This document shows positions 26,362-35,064 of a stretch of 64,000 nt of DNA, one piece after another. Under the pieces are notes generated by a model that searched no databases, had not been told where the DNA came from, and saw only the letters and a program-made list of their open reading frames with translations. Position 1 is the stretch's first letter. Every line of letters begins with the position of its first letter. The translations under genes and the position numbers were made by a program. Source of the stretch: Halomonas denitrificans. Its GTDB lineage: Bacteria; Pseudomonadota; Gammaproteobacteria; Pseudomonadales; Halomonadaceae. The stretch lies in contig NZ_PYVX01000007.1 in NCBI RefSeq assembly GCF_003056305.1, positions 1 to 64,000 on the forward strand. Direction: 5' to 3'.

Positions 26362-27151
26362 CGGACACATCCTCCCCGAGGCGGAACTCGGTGCCGAGGC
26401 TCGCCAGCGCCGGCGCGATCAGCCGATAGAGCTCCCCGGCGAGAGCCCGCTGCGCCTCGGCGGTGGCCAGCAGGTCGTTGCGCACCTCGATCATCACGTT
26501 GGCCAGGCCCTGGCCGATGCCGTGCAGCTTGAGGGAGTGGGTGACGCCGTCCTCGGGCCCGTAGGGATCGTTGCGACGAATGCACCGCCGGGGCAGACGG
26601 TGGGCCTCGGCCAGCATCGCATCGGCCAGGCGCCGATCGGCATCGTGGAGGATGCCGATCTCGACCTCGCGGCGCTCTCCGTGAAAGCTCGGCGTGAAGC
26701 TGTGGATGGTGATCAGCACGCTTGGGAGGGCGCGCGCCCGGCGCTCGGCCAGCACCTCCGTCACGGCCGCGCAGAACGGGCGGTAGACCGCCTCGACCCG
26801 GGCTTCGCGCTGCGCCGCGTCGAGGCCGCGATTGCCCGGCACGTCGATCACCTCGACCCGCGCCGGCATGGCGCTTTCCGCTTCGGGGGGCCGGTTGCAG
26901 TCGTAGACCAGCCGCGAGATGCGACTCGCGATCAGGGGGGCATCGAGCCGCTCGGAAAGCGACAGGGCCACCCCCCGGGCACCGGGGTCCCAGGCGGCGT
27001 GGCTGCGCCGGTGCGCCGGGTCGAGGCCGAGCCCCCGATAGCGGGCGGGAATGTGGTGCGAGGCGTGCTCGCACAGGATGACCACGGGGCCGTGACCGTG
27101 CCGGTGACGGATCTCGACGCTTGGGGACGACGCATCGCTTGCGCTTGACAT
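26354..27151 (-). CDS. N-formylglutamate amidohydrolase family protein
   Basis: 265 residues. Family motifs are clear: VVILCEHASHHIP near residue 23, HAAWDPGARGVA, SRLVYDCNRP, TIHSFTP and IGILHDADRR, with the His/Glu/Asp metal-binding pattern. N-formylglutamate amidohydrolases hydrolyse N-acyl-glutamates to glutamate. There is no histidine-utilisation gene nearby; instead it is coupled to a TRAP transporter and lies near a gamma-glutamylamide ligase. I infer it may release glutamate from the end product of that pathway. It is divergent from the RpiR regulator and its own start has GGAGGAG upstream. Confidence 0.8.
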   Translation of the reverse strand: MSSASDASSPSVEIRHRHGHGPVVILCEHASHHIPARYRGLGLDPAHRRSHAAWDPGARGVALSLSERLDAPLIASRISRLVYDCNRPPEAESAMPARVEVIDVPGNRGLDAAQREARVEAVYRPFCAAVTEVLAERRARALPSVLITIHSFTPSFHGERREVEIGILHDADRRLADAMLAEAHRLPRRCIRRNDPYGPEDGVTHSLKLHGIGQGLANVMIEVRNDLLATAEAQRALAGELYRLIAPALASLGTEFRLGEDVSDA

Positions 27152-27299
27152 CTGGGCTCCTCCACGCTCCTGTAAAGATATAGACGCGTGAAAGTCAGTG
27201 TGTCAATATTTCTTCAGAGCCCGTGTCAACGCTGCTTCGCCACGCGCCGCGGCGCCTGGGAACGGCGACCACGCGGGGCATACCGGGAAGGAAAACGCC

Positions 27300-28178
27300 G
27301 TGACGACCCTCGACTCCGGCGCCACCGTGCGCGCCCTGATCCGCCAGCACTACCCGGACCTGACGCCGTCGGAGCGCAAGTTCGCCGACGCCCTGCTCGA
27401 CAACTATCCCGCGGCGGGGCTGGCCTCGATCACCATCGTGGCGAGCAACGCCGGGGTCTCCTCCCCCACCGTGGCCCGCATGGTCAAGAAGCTGGGGTTC
27501 AAGGGCTATCCGGAGTTTCACAAGGCGCTGCTGGGCGAGCTGGAAGCGAAGGGTGTCGGGCCCACCCAGCGGCGCGACAACTGGTCCGCCGAGGCGCCGG
27601 AGACCCACCTGCTGAACCGCTTCACCCAGGCGGTCACCACCAACCTGCAGCTGACCTTCTCGCACATCGAGACGGCGCGCTTCGATGGGGCGGCCCGCCA
27701 GCTGGCCGAGGCCGAGCGGCGCCTCTACATCGTCGGCGGACGCATCACCCAGGCGCTGGGCGACTATGCCTTCACACACTTTCAGGCGGTGCGCCCCGGG
27801 GTCACCCAGCTGACCTCCTCCTCGGGCACCTGGCCGCACTACGTGCTCGACATGCAGCCGGGGGACACCCTGCTGATCTTCGACATACGGCGCTACGAGA
27901 CCAACCTGCTGCGCCTGGCGGAGATGGTGAAGCAGCGCGGCGTGGCCATCGTGCTGTTCACCGACCAGTGGGGCTCGCCGATCTCGTCGCTGGCCGACTT
28001 CACCTTCCACTGCTGGGTCGAGATTCCCTCGGGCTGGGACTCCAACGTCTCGATCATGATGCTGCTGGAGACCATGATCGCCGCCGTTCAGGAGCAGCGC
28101 TGGCCCGAGGCGCGGGAGCGCTACGAGCGCCTGGATGAACTGTTCGACATGACCCACTTCTTCCGCAAGTTCAGCTGA
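27300..28178 (+). CDS. RpiR-family transcriptional regulator
   Basis: 292 residues from GTG 27300, which has GGAAGGA at 27287-27293; the upstream GTG at 27198 would add a basic, low-complexity tail. N-terminal helix-turn-helix (LTPSERKFADALLDNYPA, SITIVASNAGVSSPTVARMVKKLGF) and a C-terminal SIS domain (LYIVGGRITQALGDYAF, GDTLLIFDIRRYE). SIS regulators bind sugar phosphates or amino compounds. It is divergent from the hydrolase/TRAP operon and likely controls it. The 148-base gap contains AT-rich sequence but no unmistakable operator. Confidence 0.85.
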   Translation: MTTLDSGATVRALIRQHYPDLTPSERKFADALLDNYPAAGLASITIVASNAGVSSPTVARMVKKLGFKGYPEFHKALLGELEAKGVGPTQRRDNWSAEAPETHLLNRFTQAVTTNLQLTFSHIETARFDGAARQLAEAERRLYIVGGRITQALGDYAFTHFQAVRPGVTQLTSSSGTWPHYVLDMQPGDTLLIFDIRRYETNLLRLAEMVKQRGVAIVLFTDQWGSPISSLADFTFHCWVEIPSGWDSNVSIMMLLETMIAAVQEQRWPEARERYERLDELFDMTHFFRKFS

Positions 28179-28203
28179 GCGCCTCACGTCGAGCGAGGCG
28201 CTC
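28177..28203. terminator. Hairpin between convergent genes
   Basis: Stem GAGCGCCTC / GAGGCGCTC (28177-28185 with 28195-28203) with a 9-nt loop, overlapping the RpiR stop and followed by a minus-strand stop at 28218. Confidence 0.55.
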
Positions 28204-28217
28204 GGGCGGGCCCCGCC

Positions 28218-29510
28218 TCAGACCCCCAGGCGGTCGCGCACCTGGTAGTACCAGGCGCCGACGGCAGAGAGCGGCACCCGCAGCATCCGCCCGCCGGGGA
28301 ACGGCAGGTGCGGCAGGCCGGCGAAGGCGTCGAAGCGCGCCTCGCGACCGGTCATCGCCTCGGCGATCAGGCGCCCGGCCAGGTGGGTGCAGGTCACGCC
28401 GTGGCCGGAGTAGCCCTGGGCGTAGTAGACGTTGTCGTTGAGCACCCCGAACTGCGGCAGCCGGTTGAGCGTCATCAGGAAGGTGCCGCTCCAGGCGTAG
28501 TCGACCCGCACGTCCGCGAGGCCCGGGAAGGTCTTCTCCATCTTGGGCCGGATCACCGCCTCGATGTCGGCCGGGTCCTGGCCGCCGTAGTTGACGCCGC
28601 CGCCGTAGATCAGGCGGTTATCGGCGGTCAGCCGGAAGTAGTCGAGCAGGTAGTTGCAGTCCTCCACCGCCAGGTTGTTGGGCAGCAGTGCCCGGGCCCG
28701 GTCCTCGCCCAGCGGCTCGGTGGTGATGATCTGGGTGCCGCAGGGCATCGACTTGCCCTCCAGCGCCGGCATGATGCCCTGGTGGTAGGCGTTGCCGGCC
28801 ATCACCACCCGCTCGGCCCGCACGCATCCTTGAGGCGTGGAGAGACGCACCGGCTGGCCGTGCTCGACGGCCGTCACCGGGGTGTGCTCGTAGATCACGC
28901 CGCCCAGGGACTCCACCGCGGCGGCCTGGCCCAGCACCAGGTTGAGCGGATGCAGGTGGCCGCCGGAGTGGTCGACCAGCGCGCCCACGTAGCGATCGGA
29001 GGTCACCTCGCGCTTGACCGCCTCCCCCTCCAGCAGCTCGAGCTCACGGTGGCCGTAGCGCTCCCAGAGCGCCTTGTGATCGCGAAGCCCCTTGAACTGC
29101 TTCTGGTTGCAGGCGGCGAAGAGGTTGCCGTCGCGCAGGTCGCAGTCGATGCCGTAGCGGGCGATGCGCTCGCGAATGATGCGATTGCCCTCGAAGGCCA
29201 TGTCGCCCAGCGCCCGGGCGGTCTCGTCGCCGTACTTCGCCTCGATCACGTCCATGTCGCGGCTGTAGCTGTTGACGATCTGGCCGCCGTTGCGCCCGGA
29301 GGCGCCGAAGCCGACTCTCGCCGCCTCCAGCACCACCACCCGGTGGCCCTGCTCGGCGAGGTGCAGGGCCGCGGAGATGCCGGTGAAGCCGGCGCCCACC
29401 ACGCACACGTCGCACGCGATCTCGCCCTCGAGGGACGGGCGCGCCGGGGCGGGGTTGGCCGAGGCGGCGTACCAGGATGCCACGTGCTCGGTAGCGGGTG
29501 AGTCGCTCAT
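28218..29510 (-). CDS. puuB: Gamma-glutamylputrescine oxidase-like flavoprotein
   Basis: 430 residues from ATG 29510, which has GGAGG seven bases upstream. FAD fold VVGAGFTGISAALHLAEQG near residue 37, GFGASGRNGGQIVNSYSRD, LHPLNLVLGQA, DYFRLTADNRLIYGGGVNYGG and YYAQGYSGHGVTCTHLAG, all typical of E. coli PuuB. Expected reaction: oxidation of gamma-glutamylputrescine to the aldehyde with release of ammonia and peroxide. It lies directly downstream of the polyamine ABC operon but behind a terminator, so it is likely transcribed on its own. Two more PuuB-like genes in the window make the exact substrate uncertain. Confidence 0.85.
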   Translation of the reverse strand: MSDSPATEHVASWYAASANPAPARPSLEGEIACDVCVVGAGFTGISAALHLAEQGHRVVVLEAARVGFGASGRNGGQIVNSYSRDMDVIEAKYGDETARALGDMAFEGNRIIRERIARYGIDCDLRDGNLFAACNQKQFKGLRDHKALWERYGHRELELLEGEAVKREVTSDRYVGALVDHSGGHLHPLNLVLGQAAAVESLGGVIYEHTPVTAVEHGQPVRLSTPQGCVRAERVVMAGNAYHQGIMPALEGKSMPCGTQIITTEPLGEDRARALLPNNLAVEDCNYLLDYFRLTADNRLIYGGGVNYGGQDPADIEAVIRPKMEKTFPGLADVRVDYAWSGTFLMTLNRLPQFGVLNDNVYYAQGYSGHGVTCTHLAGRLIAEAMTGREARFDAFAGLPHLPFPGGRMLRVPLSAVGAWYYQVRDRLGV

Positions 29511-29582
29511 GAAAGCCTCCAGAGTGGATATTTTATTCAACCATTTTCCCCATGATACGAGGGCTTTCACCGGAAAGGCAAC

Positions 29583-29592
29583 TACCATGGTA
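29583..29592. promoter_or_regulatory. Short palindrome upstream of the PuuB-like gene
   Basis: TACCATGGTA at 29583-29592 is a perfect palindrome, 73 bases upstream of the start; TGATAC at 29553-29558 and GTATCA at 29590-29595 also form an inverted pair. The surrounding sequence is unusually AT-rich. A regulator site is plausible but unproven. Confidence 0.35.
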
Positions 29593-29604
29593 TCAAATAA
29601 TCAA

Positions 29605-29636
29605 CACACAAAAACGCCGGGGGAAGCCCCCGGCGT
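29605..29636 (-). terminator. Rho-independent terminator of the polyamine transport operon
   Basis: Perfect 10-bp stem ACGCCGGGGG / CCCCCGGCGT with AAG loop (29614-29636), followed on the minus strand by TTTTTGTGTG. Located 23 bases after the stop of the gene at 29660. Confidence 0.88.
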
Positions 29637-29659
29637 GCTCGGCAACGGCCCCGCGGGCC

Positions 29660-30736
29660 TCAGCGACTGCGCGCCTCGCTCCACAGCTCCTGGAGCAGCT
29701 GCAGCTCCTCGCCGCTCACCGAGGGCGTGAAGCGCAGGCGCGCCCGGTCGGCCTCGTCGGGCATCACCGGCGGCTGGCGCAACGCCGCGTCCACCATCGG
29801 CAGCGCGGCCGCGTTGGGCGTGGTGTAGAAGTTGTAGTTGGCGAGCTGCGCGGCCACCTCGGGGCGCAGCAGGTACTCGATGAAGGCCCGGGCGGCCTCG
29901 GGGTTGGGCGCACGGGCGGGGATCGCCAGCACGTCGACCCAGCGCTGGGAGCCCTCCTCGGGGATGAAGAAGCCCAGCGAGCCGTAGGTCGCGGGGTCCT
30001 CGGCGCGCTTGGCGGCAAGGTCGCCGTTGTAGGCGATGCCGGCCCGGATCACGCCGCTGGCGACCTGCTCGATGGCCGCCGTGGCGCCGACGAAGCCCAC
30101 GAAGTTGTCACGCTCGCGGGTCTCGATGACCAGCCTCGCCGCCTCCACCCAGGGCGCCTGGCCCACGCAGTCGAACCCGGCGCCCTGGAAGGCGCAGGCG
30201 GTGCCGAAGGTGAACTGGGCATCGCCTTGGAGCAGCGCGAAGGGGTAGTCGGCGTTGACCGTCGGGTCATAGAGCAGGCCCCAGCTGGGGTCGGGGTCCG
30301 GCCAGGTCTCGGTGTCGTAGACGATGCCGGTCGCGCCCCACAGGTAGGGCACGGTGTAGTCGCCGCCGGGATCGAAGCTCGGCGCGCGAAACTCCTCGAG
30401 GATATGGTCGTGGCCGGCCAGGGTCTCGCCGGGTGGGGTCAGCGGCTGGATCAGGCCGGCCTCGATCAGGCGCGGGACGAAGTAGTCGGAGGGCACGATC
30501 AGGTCGTACTGGGCGTCGCCTCCCGCGGTCAGCTTGGCGAAGAGCTCGGCGTTGGCATTGTAGTAGTTCTGCACCACCTCGAGCCCCGTCTCCGCCTCGA
30601 AGGCCTCGATGATCGCGGGGTCCATGTAGCTGGACCAGTTGAACAGCCTGAGCTTGCCCTCGTCGGCCGCCGCGGCGGCACTCACTGTCAGCAGGCCCAG
30701 GCCGGCAAGCGCCACGGCGTATCTGGGTATCGGCAT
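29660..30736 (-). CDS. Polyamine ABC transporter substrate-binding protein, second copy (PotD/PotF family)
   Basis: 358 residues from ATG 30736, which has GGGAG at correct spacing (GTG at 30742 does not). Signal peptide 1-24 (AVALAGLGLLTVSAAAAA). Polyamine-binding family patterns: LRLFNWSSYMDPAIIEAFEAETG, DLIVPSDYFVPRLIEAGLI, YLWGATGIVYDTE and NYNFYTTPNAAA. It is 73 bases downstream of the ligase gene in an operon that already has another binding protein (32234-33298), with which it shares the same layout but limited identity. Probably widens the range of polyamines taken up. Confidence 0.88.
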   Translation of the reverse strand: MPIPRYAVALAGLGLLTVSAAAAADEGKLRLFNWSSYMDPAIIEAFEAETGLEVVQNYYNANAELFAKLTAGGDAQYDLIVPSDYFVPRLIEAGLIQPLTPPGETLAGHDHILEEFRAPSFDPGGDYTVPYLWGATGIVYDTETWPDPDPSWGLLYDPTVNADYPFALLQGDAQFTFGTACAFQGAGFDCVGQAPWVEAARLVIETRERDNFVGFVGATAAIEQVASGVIRAGIAYNGDLAAKRAEDPATYGSLGFFIPEEGSQRWVDVLAIPARAPNPEAARAFIEYLLRPEVAAQLANYNFYTTPNAAALPMVDAALRQPPVMPDEADRARLRFTPSVSGEELQLLQELWSEARSR

Positions 30737-30809
30737 CGTCACTCTCCCTGATGATCTTCCCGGCGCGCCGGGCGGCGCGCCCTCTCGGCCCCGGCCGGGC
30801 CGCCCTTGC

Positions 30810-32177
30810 CTAGACGCGCAGCAGCAGGTGCTCGCGCTCCCAGGAGCTGATGACCTGGAAGTAGGCGCGGTGCTCGGCGCGCTTGACCGCCAGGTAGCTG
30901 TTGACGAAGCGCTCGCCGAGGATGTCGGCCAGCGGCTTGCAGTCGTGGAGCAGGTCCAGCGCCGGGCCGATGTCGTCGGGCAGCTTGTTGCCGCCGGACC
31001 AGGCGGAGCCGACCATCGGCGGGCGCGGCTCGAGCCGGCCCAGCATGCCGAGGTAACCGCAGGCCAGCGAGGCCGCCATCACCAGGTAGGGATTGGCGTC
31101 GGCCCCGGCCAGGCGGTTCTCCACCCGGGTCGCCTCGGGGGAGGAGACCGGCACGCGCAGCCCCACGGTGCGGTTGTCCATGCCCCACTCGACGTTGATC
31201 GGCGCCGAGCCACTGGTCTCGGTGCGCATCAGCCGGCGGTAGGAGTTGACGTTGGGCGCCAGCAGCGGCATCACCGAGGGCAGGTAGCGCTGCTGCCCGC
31301 CGATGAAGGCGTGGAAGAGGCGGCTGGGCTGGCCCTCCTCGTCGGCGAAGACGTTGTGCCCCTCCTTGCTGTCGAGCAGGCTCTGGTGGATATGCATGGA
31401 GCTTCCGGGCTCTCCCGCCATGGGCTTGGCCATGAAGGTAGCGTACATGCCGTGACGCAGCGCCGTCTCGCGCAGGGTGCGCTTGAACATCACCACCTGG
31501 TCGGCCAGGGCGAGCGGATCGCCGTGCTGGAAGTTGACCTCCATCTGGCCGGCGCCCTCCTCGTGGATCAGGGTATCCAGGTCCAGGTTCATGGCGTCGC
31601 AGTAGTCGTACATCTCCTCGAAGAGCGGATCGAACTCGTTGACCGCGTCGATGGAGAACGACTGGCGGCTGCTCTCCTGGCGTCCGGTGCGGCCGATCGG
31701 CGGCTCCAGGGGATAGTCGGAGTCGGTGTTGGTCTTGACCAGGTAGAACTCGACCTCCGGGGCCACCACCGGCGTCCAGCCGCGGGCGGCGTAGAGGTCC
31801 AGCACGCGCTTGAGCACGTAGCGCGGCGCCAGCTCCACCGGCTCGCCGGTCAGGTAGAAGCAGTCGTGGATGATCTGCGCGGTGGGGTCCTCGGCCCAGG
31901 GCACCGGGTAGATGGCACTCGGGTCGGGCACCAGCTCCATATCGCGCTCGGCGGGGTTCCAGAAGCGGATGTCCTCGTCGTCGGGATAGCCGCCGGTGAC
32001 CGTCTGGATGAAGATCGAGTCGGGCAGCCGTGGGCGGCCGCCCTTGAGGTACTTGGCGGCGGGCATGATCTTGCCCTTCAGGATGCCCGTCAGGTCGGAG
32101 ACCAGGCACTCGACCTCGGTGATGCCGTGGTTCTGGAACCAGTCGTTGAGGAGCGGCTGCTCCTGTCGGTTACTCAT
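30810..32177 (-). CDS. Gamma-glutamylpolyamine synthetase-like (glutamine synthetase family)
   Basis: 455 residues from ATG 32177, preceded by AAGGAAG. Motifs: LVSDLTGILKGKIMP, VVAPEVEFYLV, GQMEVNFQHG, YATFMAKPMAGEPGSSMHIHQS, APNVNSYRRLM, WGMDNRTVGLR and RLAGADANPYLVMA. It resembles PuuA and the Pseudomonas SpuI group, which glutamylate putrescine or spermidine. It sits between two polyamine-binding protein genes in a polyamine ABC operon, so it most likely acts on an imported polyamine. It differs clearly from the puuA at 2712 and the ligase at 21801, making it the third family member in the window. Confidence 0.85.
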   Translation of the reverse strand: MSNRQEQPLLNDWFQNHGITEVECLVSDLTGILKGKIMPAAKYLKGGRPRLPDSIFIQTVTGGYPDDEDIRFWNPAERDMELVPDPSAIYPVPWAEDPTAQIIHDCFYLTGEPVELAPRYVLKRVLDLYAARGWTPVVAPEVEFYLVKTNTDSDYPLEPPIGRTGRQESSRQSFSIDAVNEFDPLFEEMYDYCDAMNLDLDTLIHEEGAGQMEVNFQHGDPLALADQVVMFKRTLRETALRHGMYATFMAKPMAGEPGSSMHIHQSLLDSKEGHNVFADEEGQPSRLFHAFIGGQQRYLPSVMPLLAPNVNSYRRLMRTETSGSAPINVEWGMDNRTVGLRVPVSSPEATRVENRLAGADANPYLVMAASLACGYLGMLGRLEPRPPMVGSAWSGGNKLPDDIGPALDLLHDCKPLADILGERFVNSYLAVKRAEHRAYFQVISSWEREHLLLRV

Positions 32178-32233
32178 GGGATCTTCCTTGCTCGGGATGG
32201 CGAGCCCCCGGCCCGTTGCCGGGGGCCCTTCGC

Positions 32234-33298
32234 TCAGCGCGACTGGACCTCGGACCACAGCTGCTGGAAGGTCTGCAGGGCCTCACCCTCGAGGCTCGGG
32301 GTGAAGCGCAGTCGCTCCATGTCGGCCTCGCTCGGCTGGACGGGGGGCTTGGTCAGCACCTCGTCGAGGTAGGGCGTGGCGGCGGCATTGGGGCTGGCGT
32401 AGTAGTTGTAGTTGGAGAGCTGGGCGCCGATCTCGGCCTCGAGGATGAAGTCGATGAACTTGTGCGCCATGTCCGGATTGGGCGCCTCAGAGGGGATCAG
32501 CATCGAGTCGACCCACATCTCGGCGCCCTCGTCGGGAATCATGAAGTCGAGGGTGGCGAAGGAGTCGGGGTCCTCCTCCTTGAAGAACAGGTAGTCGCCG
32601 TTGTAGGAGAGCCCCACGTGGGTCACGCCGCGGGCCAGCTGCTGCAGCGCGGGGGTGCCGTCGGTGAAGCCGCTGAAGGTCTCGCGGCCCTTGGTCTCGA
32701 TGAGCAGCCGGGCGGCCTCCTTCCAGGCGTTCATGTCGGTGCAGTCGTAGCCATGGCCCAGGTAGGCGCAGGCGCCGCCCATGCTGACCTGGCCGTCGCC
32801 CATCAGCGCGAAGGGGTGGTCGGGATTCACCTCGGGGTCGAACATCAGCGACCAGCTCTTGGGCGCCTCGGGGAAGGTCTCGGTGTTGTAGACGATCCCG
32901 GTGGTGCCCCACTGGTAGGGGGCCGTGTACTCGGCGCCGGGGTCGAAGGCCGGGTCCTGGAACTGCTCCATGACGTTGTCGAGATTCTCAAGCTTCGACT
33001 TGTCGAGCTTCTGCACCAGGCCGGTCTGGATCAACCGCGGCACGTAGTAGTTGGAGGGCACGATGATGTCGTACTGGGAGACCCCGCCGGCGTTGAGCTT
33101 GGCGAACATCTCGGGCAGCGAGTTGAAGTAGTTCTGCACCACCTCGACATCGTAGCGCGCCTCGAAGGCCTCGATGATCTCGGGGTCCATGTACTCGGTC
33201 CAGTTGAACAGGTAGAGCTTGTTCTCCTGGGCCTGGGCGCTGCCGGCGAGCAGCAGGCCGCCCAGGGTCAGCGCCAGGATCTTCTTGTTGTTGGTCAT
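32234..33298 (-). CDS. Polyamine ABC transporter substrate-binding protein (PotD/PotF family)
   Basis: 354 residues with signal peptide 1-23 (KKILALTLGGLLLAGSAQAQ region). Binding-protein patterns: LYLFNWTEYMDPEIIEAFEARYD, DIIVPSNYYVPRLIQTGL, YQWGTTGIVYNTE, GLSYNGDYLFF and NYNYYASPNAAATPYLDEVL. Aromatic and acidic residues that line the polyamine site in PotD/PotF (Trp in FNW and YQWG, Asp in DIIVPS) are present. It follows potC by 38 bases and precedes the ligase by 56. Confidence 0.9.
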   Translation of the reverse strand: MTNNKKILALTLGGLLLAGSAQAQENKLYLFNWTEYMDPEIIEAFEARYDVEVVQNYFNSLPEMFAKLNAGGVSQYDIIVPSNYYVPRLIQTGLVQKLDKSKLENLDNVMEQFQDPAFDPGAEYTAPYQWGTTGIVYNTETFPEAPKSWSLMFDPEVNPDHPFALMGDGQVSMGGACAYLGHGYDCTDMNAWKEAARLLIETKGRETFSGFTDGTPALQQLARGVTHVGLSYNGDYLFFKEEDPDSFATLDFMIPDEGAEMWVDSMLIPSEAPNPDMAHKFIDFILEAEIGAQLSNYNYYASPNAAATPYLDEVLTKPPVQPSEADMERLRFTPSLEGEALQTFQQLWSEVQSR

Positions 33299-33336
33299 GT
33301 CGACTCTCCTCGTTTCCCGCGGGAAGGTGTGCCGGC

Positions 33337-34134
33337 TCAGGCGGGCCGGCGACGGCTGAACAGTAGGCTCATGATGGCAGCGATGGCCACCGCACCGATC
33401 ATCAGCGTGGCGATGGCGTTGATCTCGGGGGATACCCCCTTCTTGATGGCGCCCCAGATGTAGATCGGCAGGGTCGCGCTCTCGGGGCCGGCGGTGAAGA
33501 AGCTGATCACGAAGTCATCCACCGACAGCGTAAAGGAGAGGAAGAACGCCGAGATCAACGCAGGCTTGATGGTCGGCAGCATGAAGTGGACGACCCGCTT
33601 CACCGGCGAGGCATAGAGGTCCTTGGCGGCCTCGAAGAGCGTCGGGTCGAGCCCCACGAAGCGCGAATATACGATCAGCGCGACGAACGGGATCTGGAAG
33701 GTCACGTGCGCGATGATCATGGTGCCCAGTCCCGGCTGCAGCAGCCCGGTCAGGCGATGGATCTGCACGAAGAAGGCCATCTCCGAGATGCCGAAGACGA
33801 TGTCCGGCAGCACGATGGGCAGGTAGATCAGCACGATCAGCCAGCCGAGCTTGCGGTGGCGATGGCGGTACATGCCGTAGCCGATCAGACAGCCGATCCC
33901 GAGCGCGATCACCGAGGAGCTGATCGCCAGCACCAGGCTGTTGGCGAAGGCCGAGAGGATCTCCTCGTTGCCCATCAGCTGGTGGTACCAGCGCAGCGAG
34001 ACGCCGGTGAAGCTGGCCGCACTGTTGGCGGCGTTGAAGGAGAACAGCACCACCACCGCCAGCGGCAGGTAGAGAAACGCCAGGGTGGCCCACCAGAAGG
34101 CGGTCAGGCCGCGATGCAGGGTCCGCTTTCTCAT
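33337..34134 (-). CDS. potC: Polyamine ABC transporter permease (PotC/PotI type)
   Basis: 265 residues, six hydrophobic segments. The cytoplasmic EAA loop reads EAAKDLYASPVKRVVHFMLPTIKPAL, here given for residues near 165-190. Start at 34134 overlaps the stop of the partner permease by 4 nt (ATGA). C-terminal end is short and basic (LLFSRRRPA). Pairs with the next gene to form the channel. Confidence 0.9.
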   Translation of the reverse strand: MRKRTLHRGLTAFWWATLAFLYLPLAVVVLFSFNAANSAASFTGVSLRWYHQLMGNEEILSAFANSLVLAISSSVIALGIGCLIGYGMYRHRHRKLGWLIVLIYLPIVLPDIVFGISEMAFFVQIHRLTGLLQPGLGTMIIAHVTFQIPFVALIVYSRFVGLDPTLFEAAKDLYASPVKRVVHFMLPTIKPALISAFFLSFTLSVDDFVISFFTAGPESATLPIYIWGAIKKGVSPEINAIATLMIGAVAIAAIMSLLFSRRRPA

Positions 34135-35054
34135 ATCACTACCTCCTCGCCGCCACCCAGGCGCTTGCCGATGCGACGCATGGCGAACAGCCCGATGAAG
34201 GTGGCGATCAGCATCAGGATCGCGCCGGCCGCGCCGAGCGGCCAGTTGGCGCCGCCGGCGAACTGCGTGGCCACCAGGTTACCGAGCATCATGCCCTTGC
34301 CCCCGCCCAGCAGCTCGGGGATCACGTACATGCCGAAGGCGGGGATCGCCACCAGCACGATGCCGGCCAGAAGTCCCGGCAGGGTCTGGGGGAAGACCGC
34401 ATGCCAGAAGGCGCGCACCGGCGAGGCGAAGAGGTCCTGGGCGGCCTCCACCTGGGCGGTATCGAGCTTCTCGAAGGCGGCGTAGAGCGGCAGCACCATG
34501 AAGGGCAGGAAGTTGTAGACCAGGCCCAGGGTGACCGCGAAGCTCGAGGGGTAGAGCCCCATGTTGGGGGCGATCAGGCCCAGGCTCTCGGCGAGGCCGG
34601 AGAGCGGCGTGCCGGGGGCCAGCAGGTTCATCCAGCCGAAGGTGCGGATCACCTGGTTGGTCCAGCTCGGCACCACCACCAGCAGCAGCATGATCGGCCG
34701 CCACTTCTCGCGGCAGGTGGTGATGTAGTAGGCGATCGGATAGGCCACCAGCACCACCAGGCCCGTGGAGACGGCGGTCTGCCACAGCGAGCGCAGCAGG
34801 GTATAGAGGTTGCCCGGGCTCCAGCCCAAAAAGCCGAAGCCCGCCAGGCGCTCGAACGACTCCAGCGACAGCGGCATCTGCGGCAGGCCGTAGGGGCCGT
34901 TGGTCATGAAGGCCACGCCCATCAGGTAGGCGCCGGGCAGCACCAGGAAGATCACGATCCAGACCGCCCCGGGGGCCACGGTAAACAGCAGGTGGCGCGC
35001 CTCGCGCACCATGGCGCGGCTGCGGGCGGACGGCATTACACCGGTATAGGCCAT
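34131..35054 (-). CDS. potB: Polyamine ABC transporter permease (PotB/PotH type)
   Basis: 307 residues, six hydrophobic segments after an N-terminal cytoplasmic stretch. EAA loop EAAQDLFASPVRAFWHAVFP is visible near residue 213. Lies 10 bases after potA and overlaps potC by 4. The shorter of the two possible N-termini is not preferred, since GGAGACGAG sits right before the ATG at 35054. Confidence 0.9.
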   Translation of the reverse strand: MAYTGVMPSARSRAMVREARHLLFTVAPGAVWIVIFLVLPGAYLMGVAFMTNGPYGLPQMPLSLESFERLAGFGFLGWSPGNLYTLLRSLWQTAVSTGLVVLVAYPIAYYITTCREKWRPIMLLLVVVPSWTNQVIRTFGWMNLLAPGTPLSGLAESLGLIAPNMGLYPSSFAVTLGLVYNFLPFMVLPLYAAFEKLDTAQVEAAQDLFASPVRAFWHAVFPQTLPGLLAGIVLVAIPAFGMYVIPELLGGGKGMMLGNLVATQFAGGANWPLGAAGAILMLIATFIGLFAMRRIGKRLGGGEEVVI

Positions 35055-35064
35055 GCTCGTCTCC

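Noticed and set aside
26932-27165. Upstream extension of the N-formylglutamate amidohydrolase in another frame
   Set aside because: Different frame without motifs; the annotated start at 27151 has a proper GGAGGAG site.
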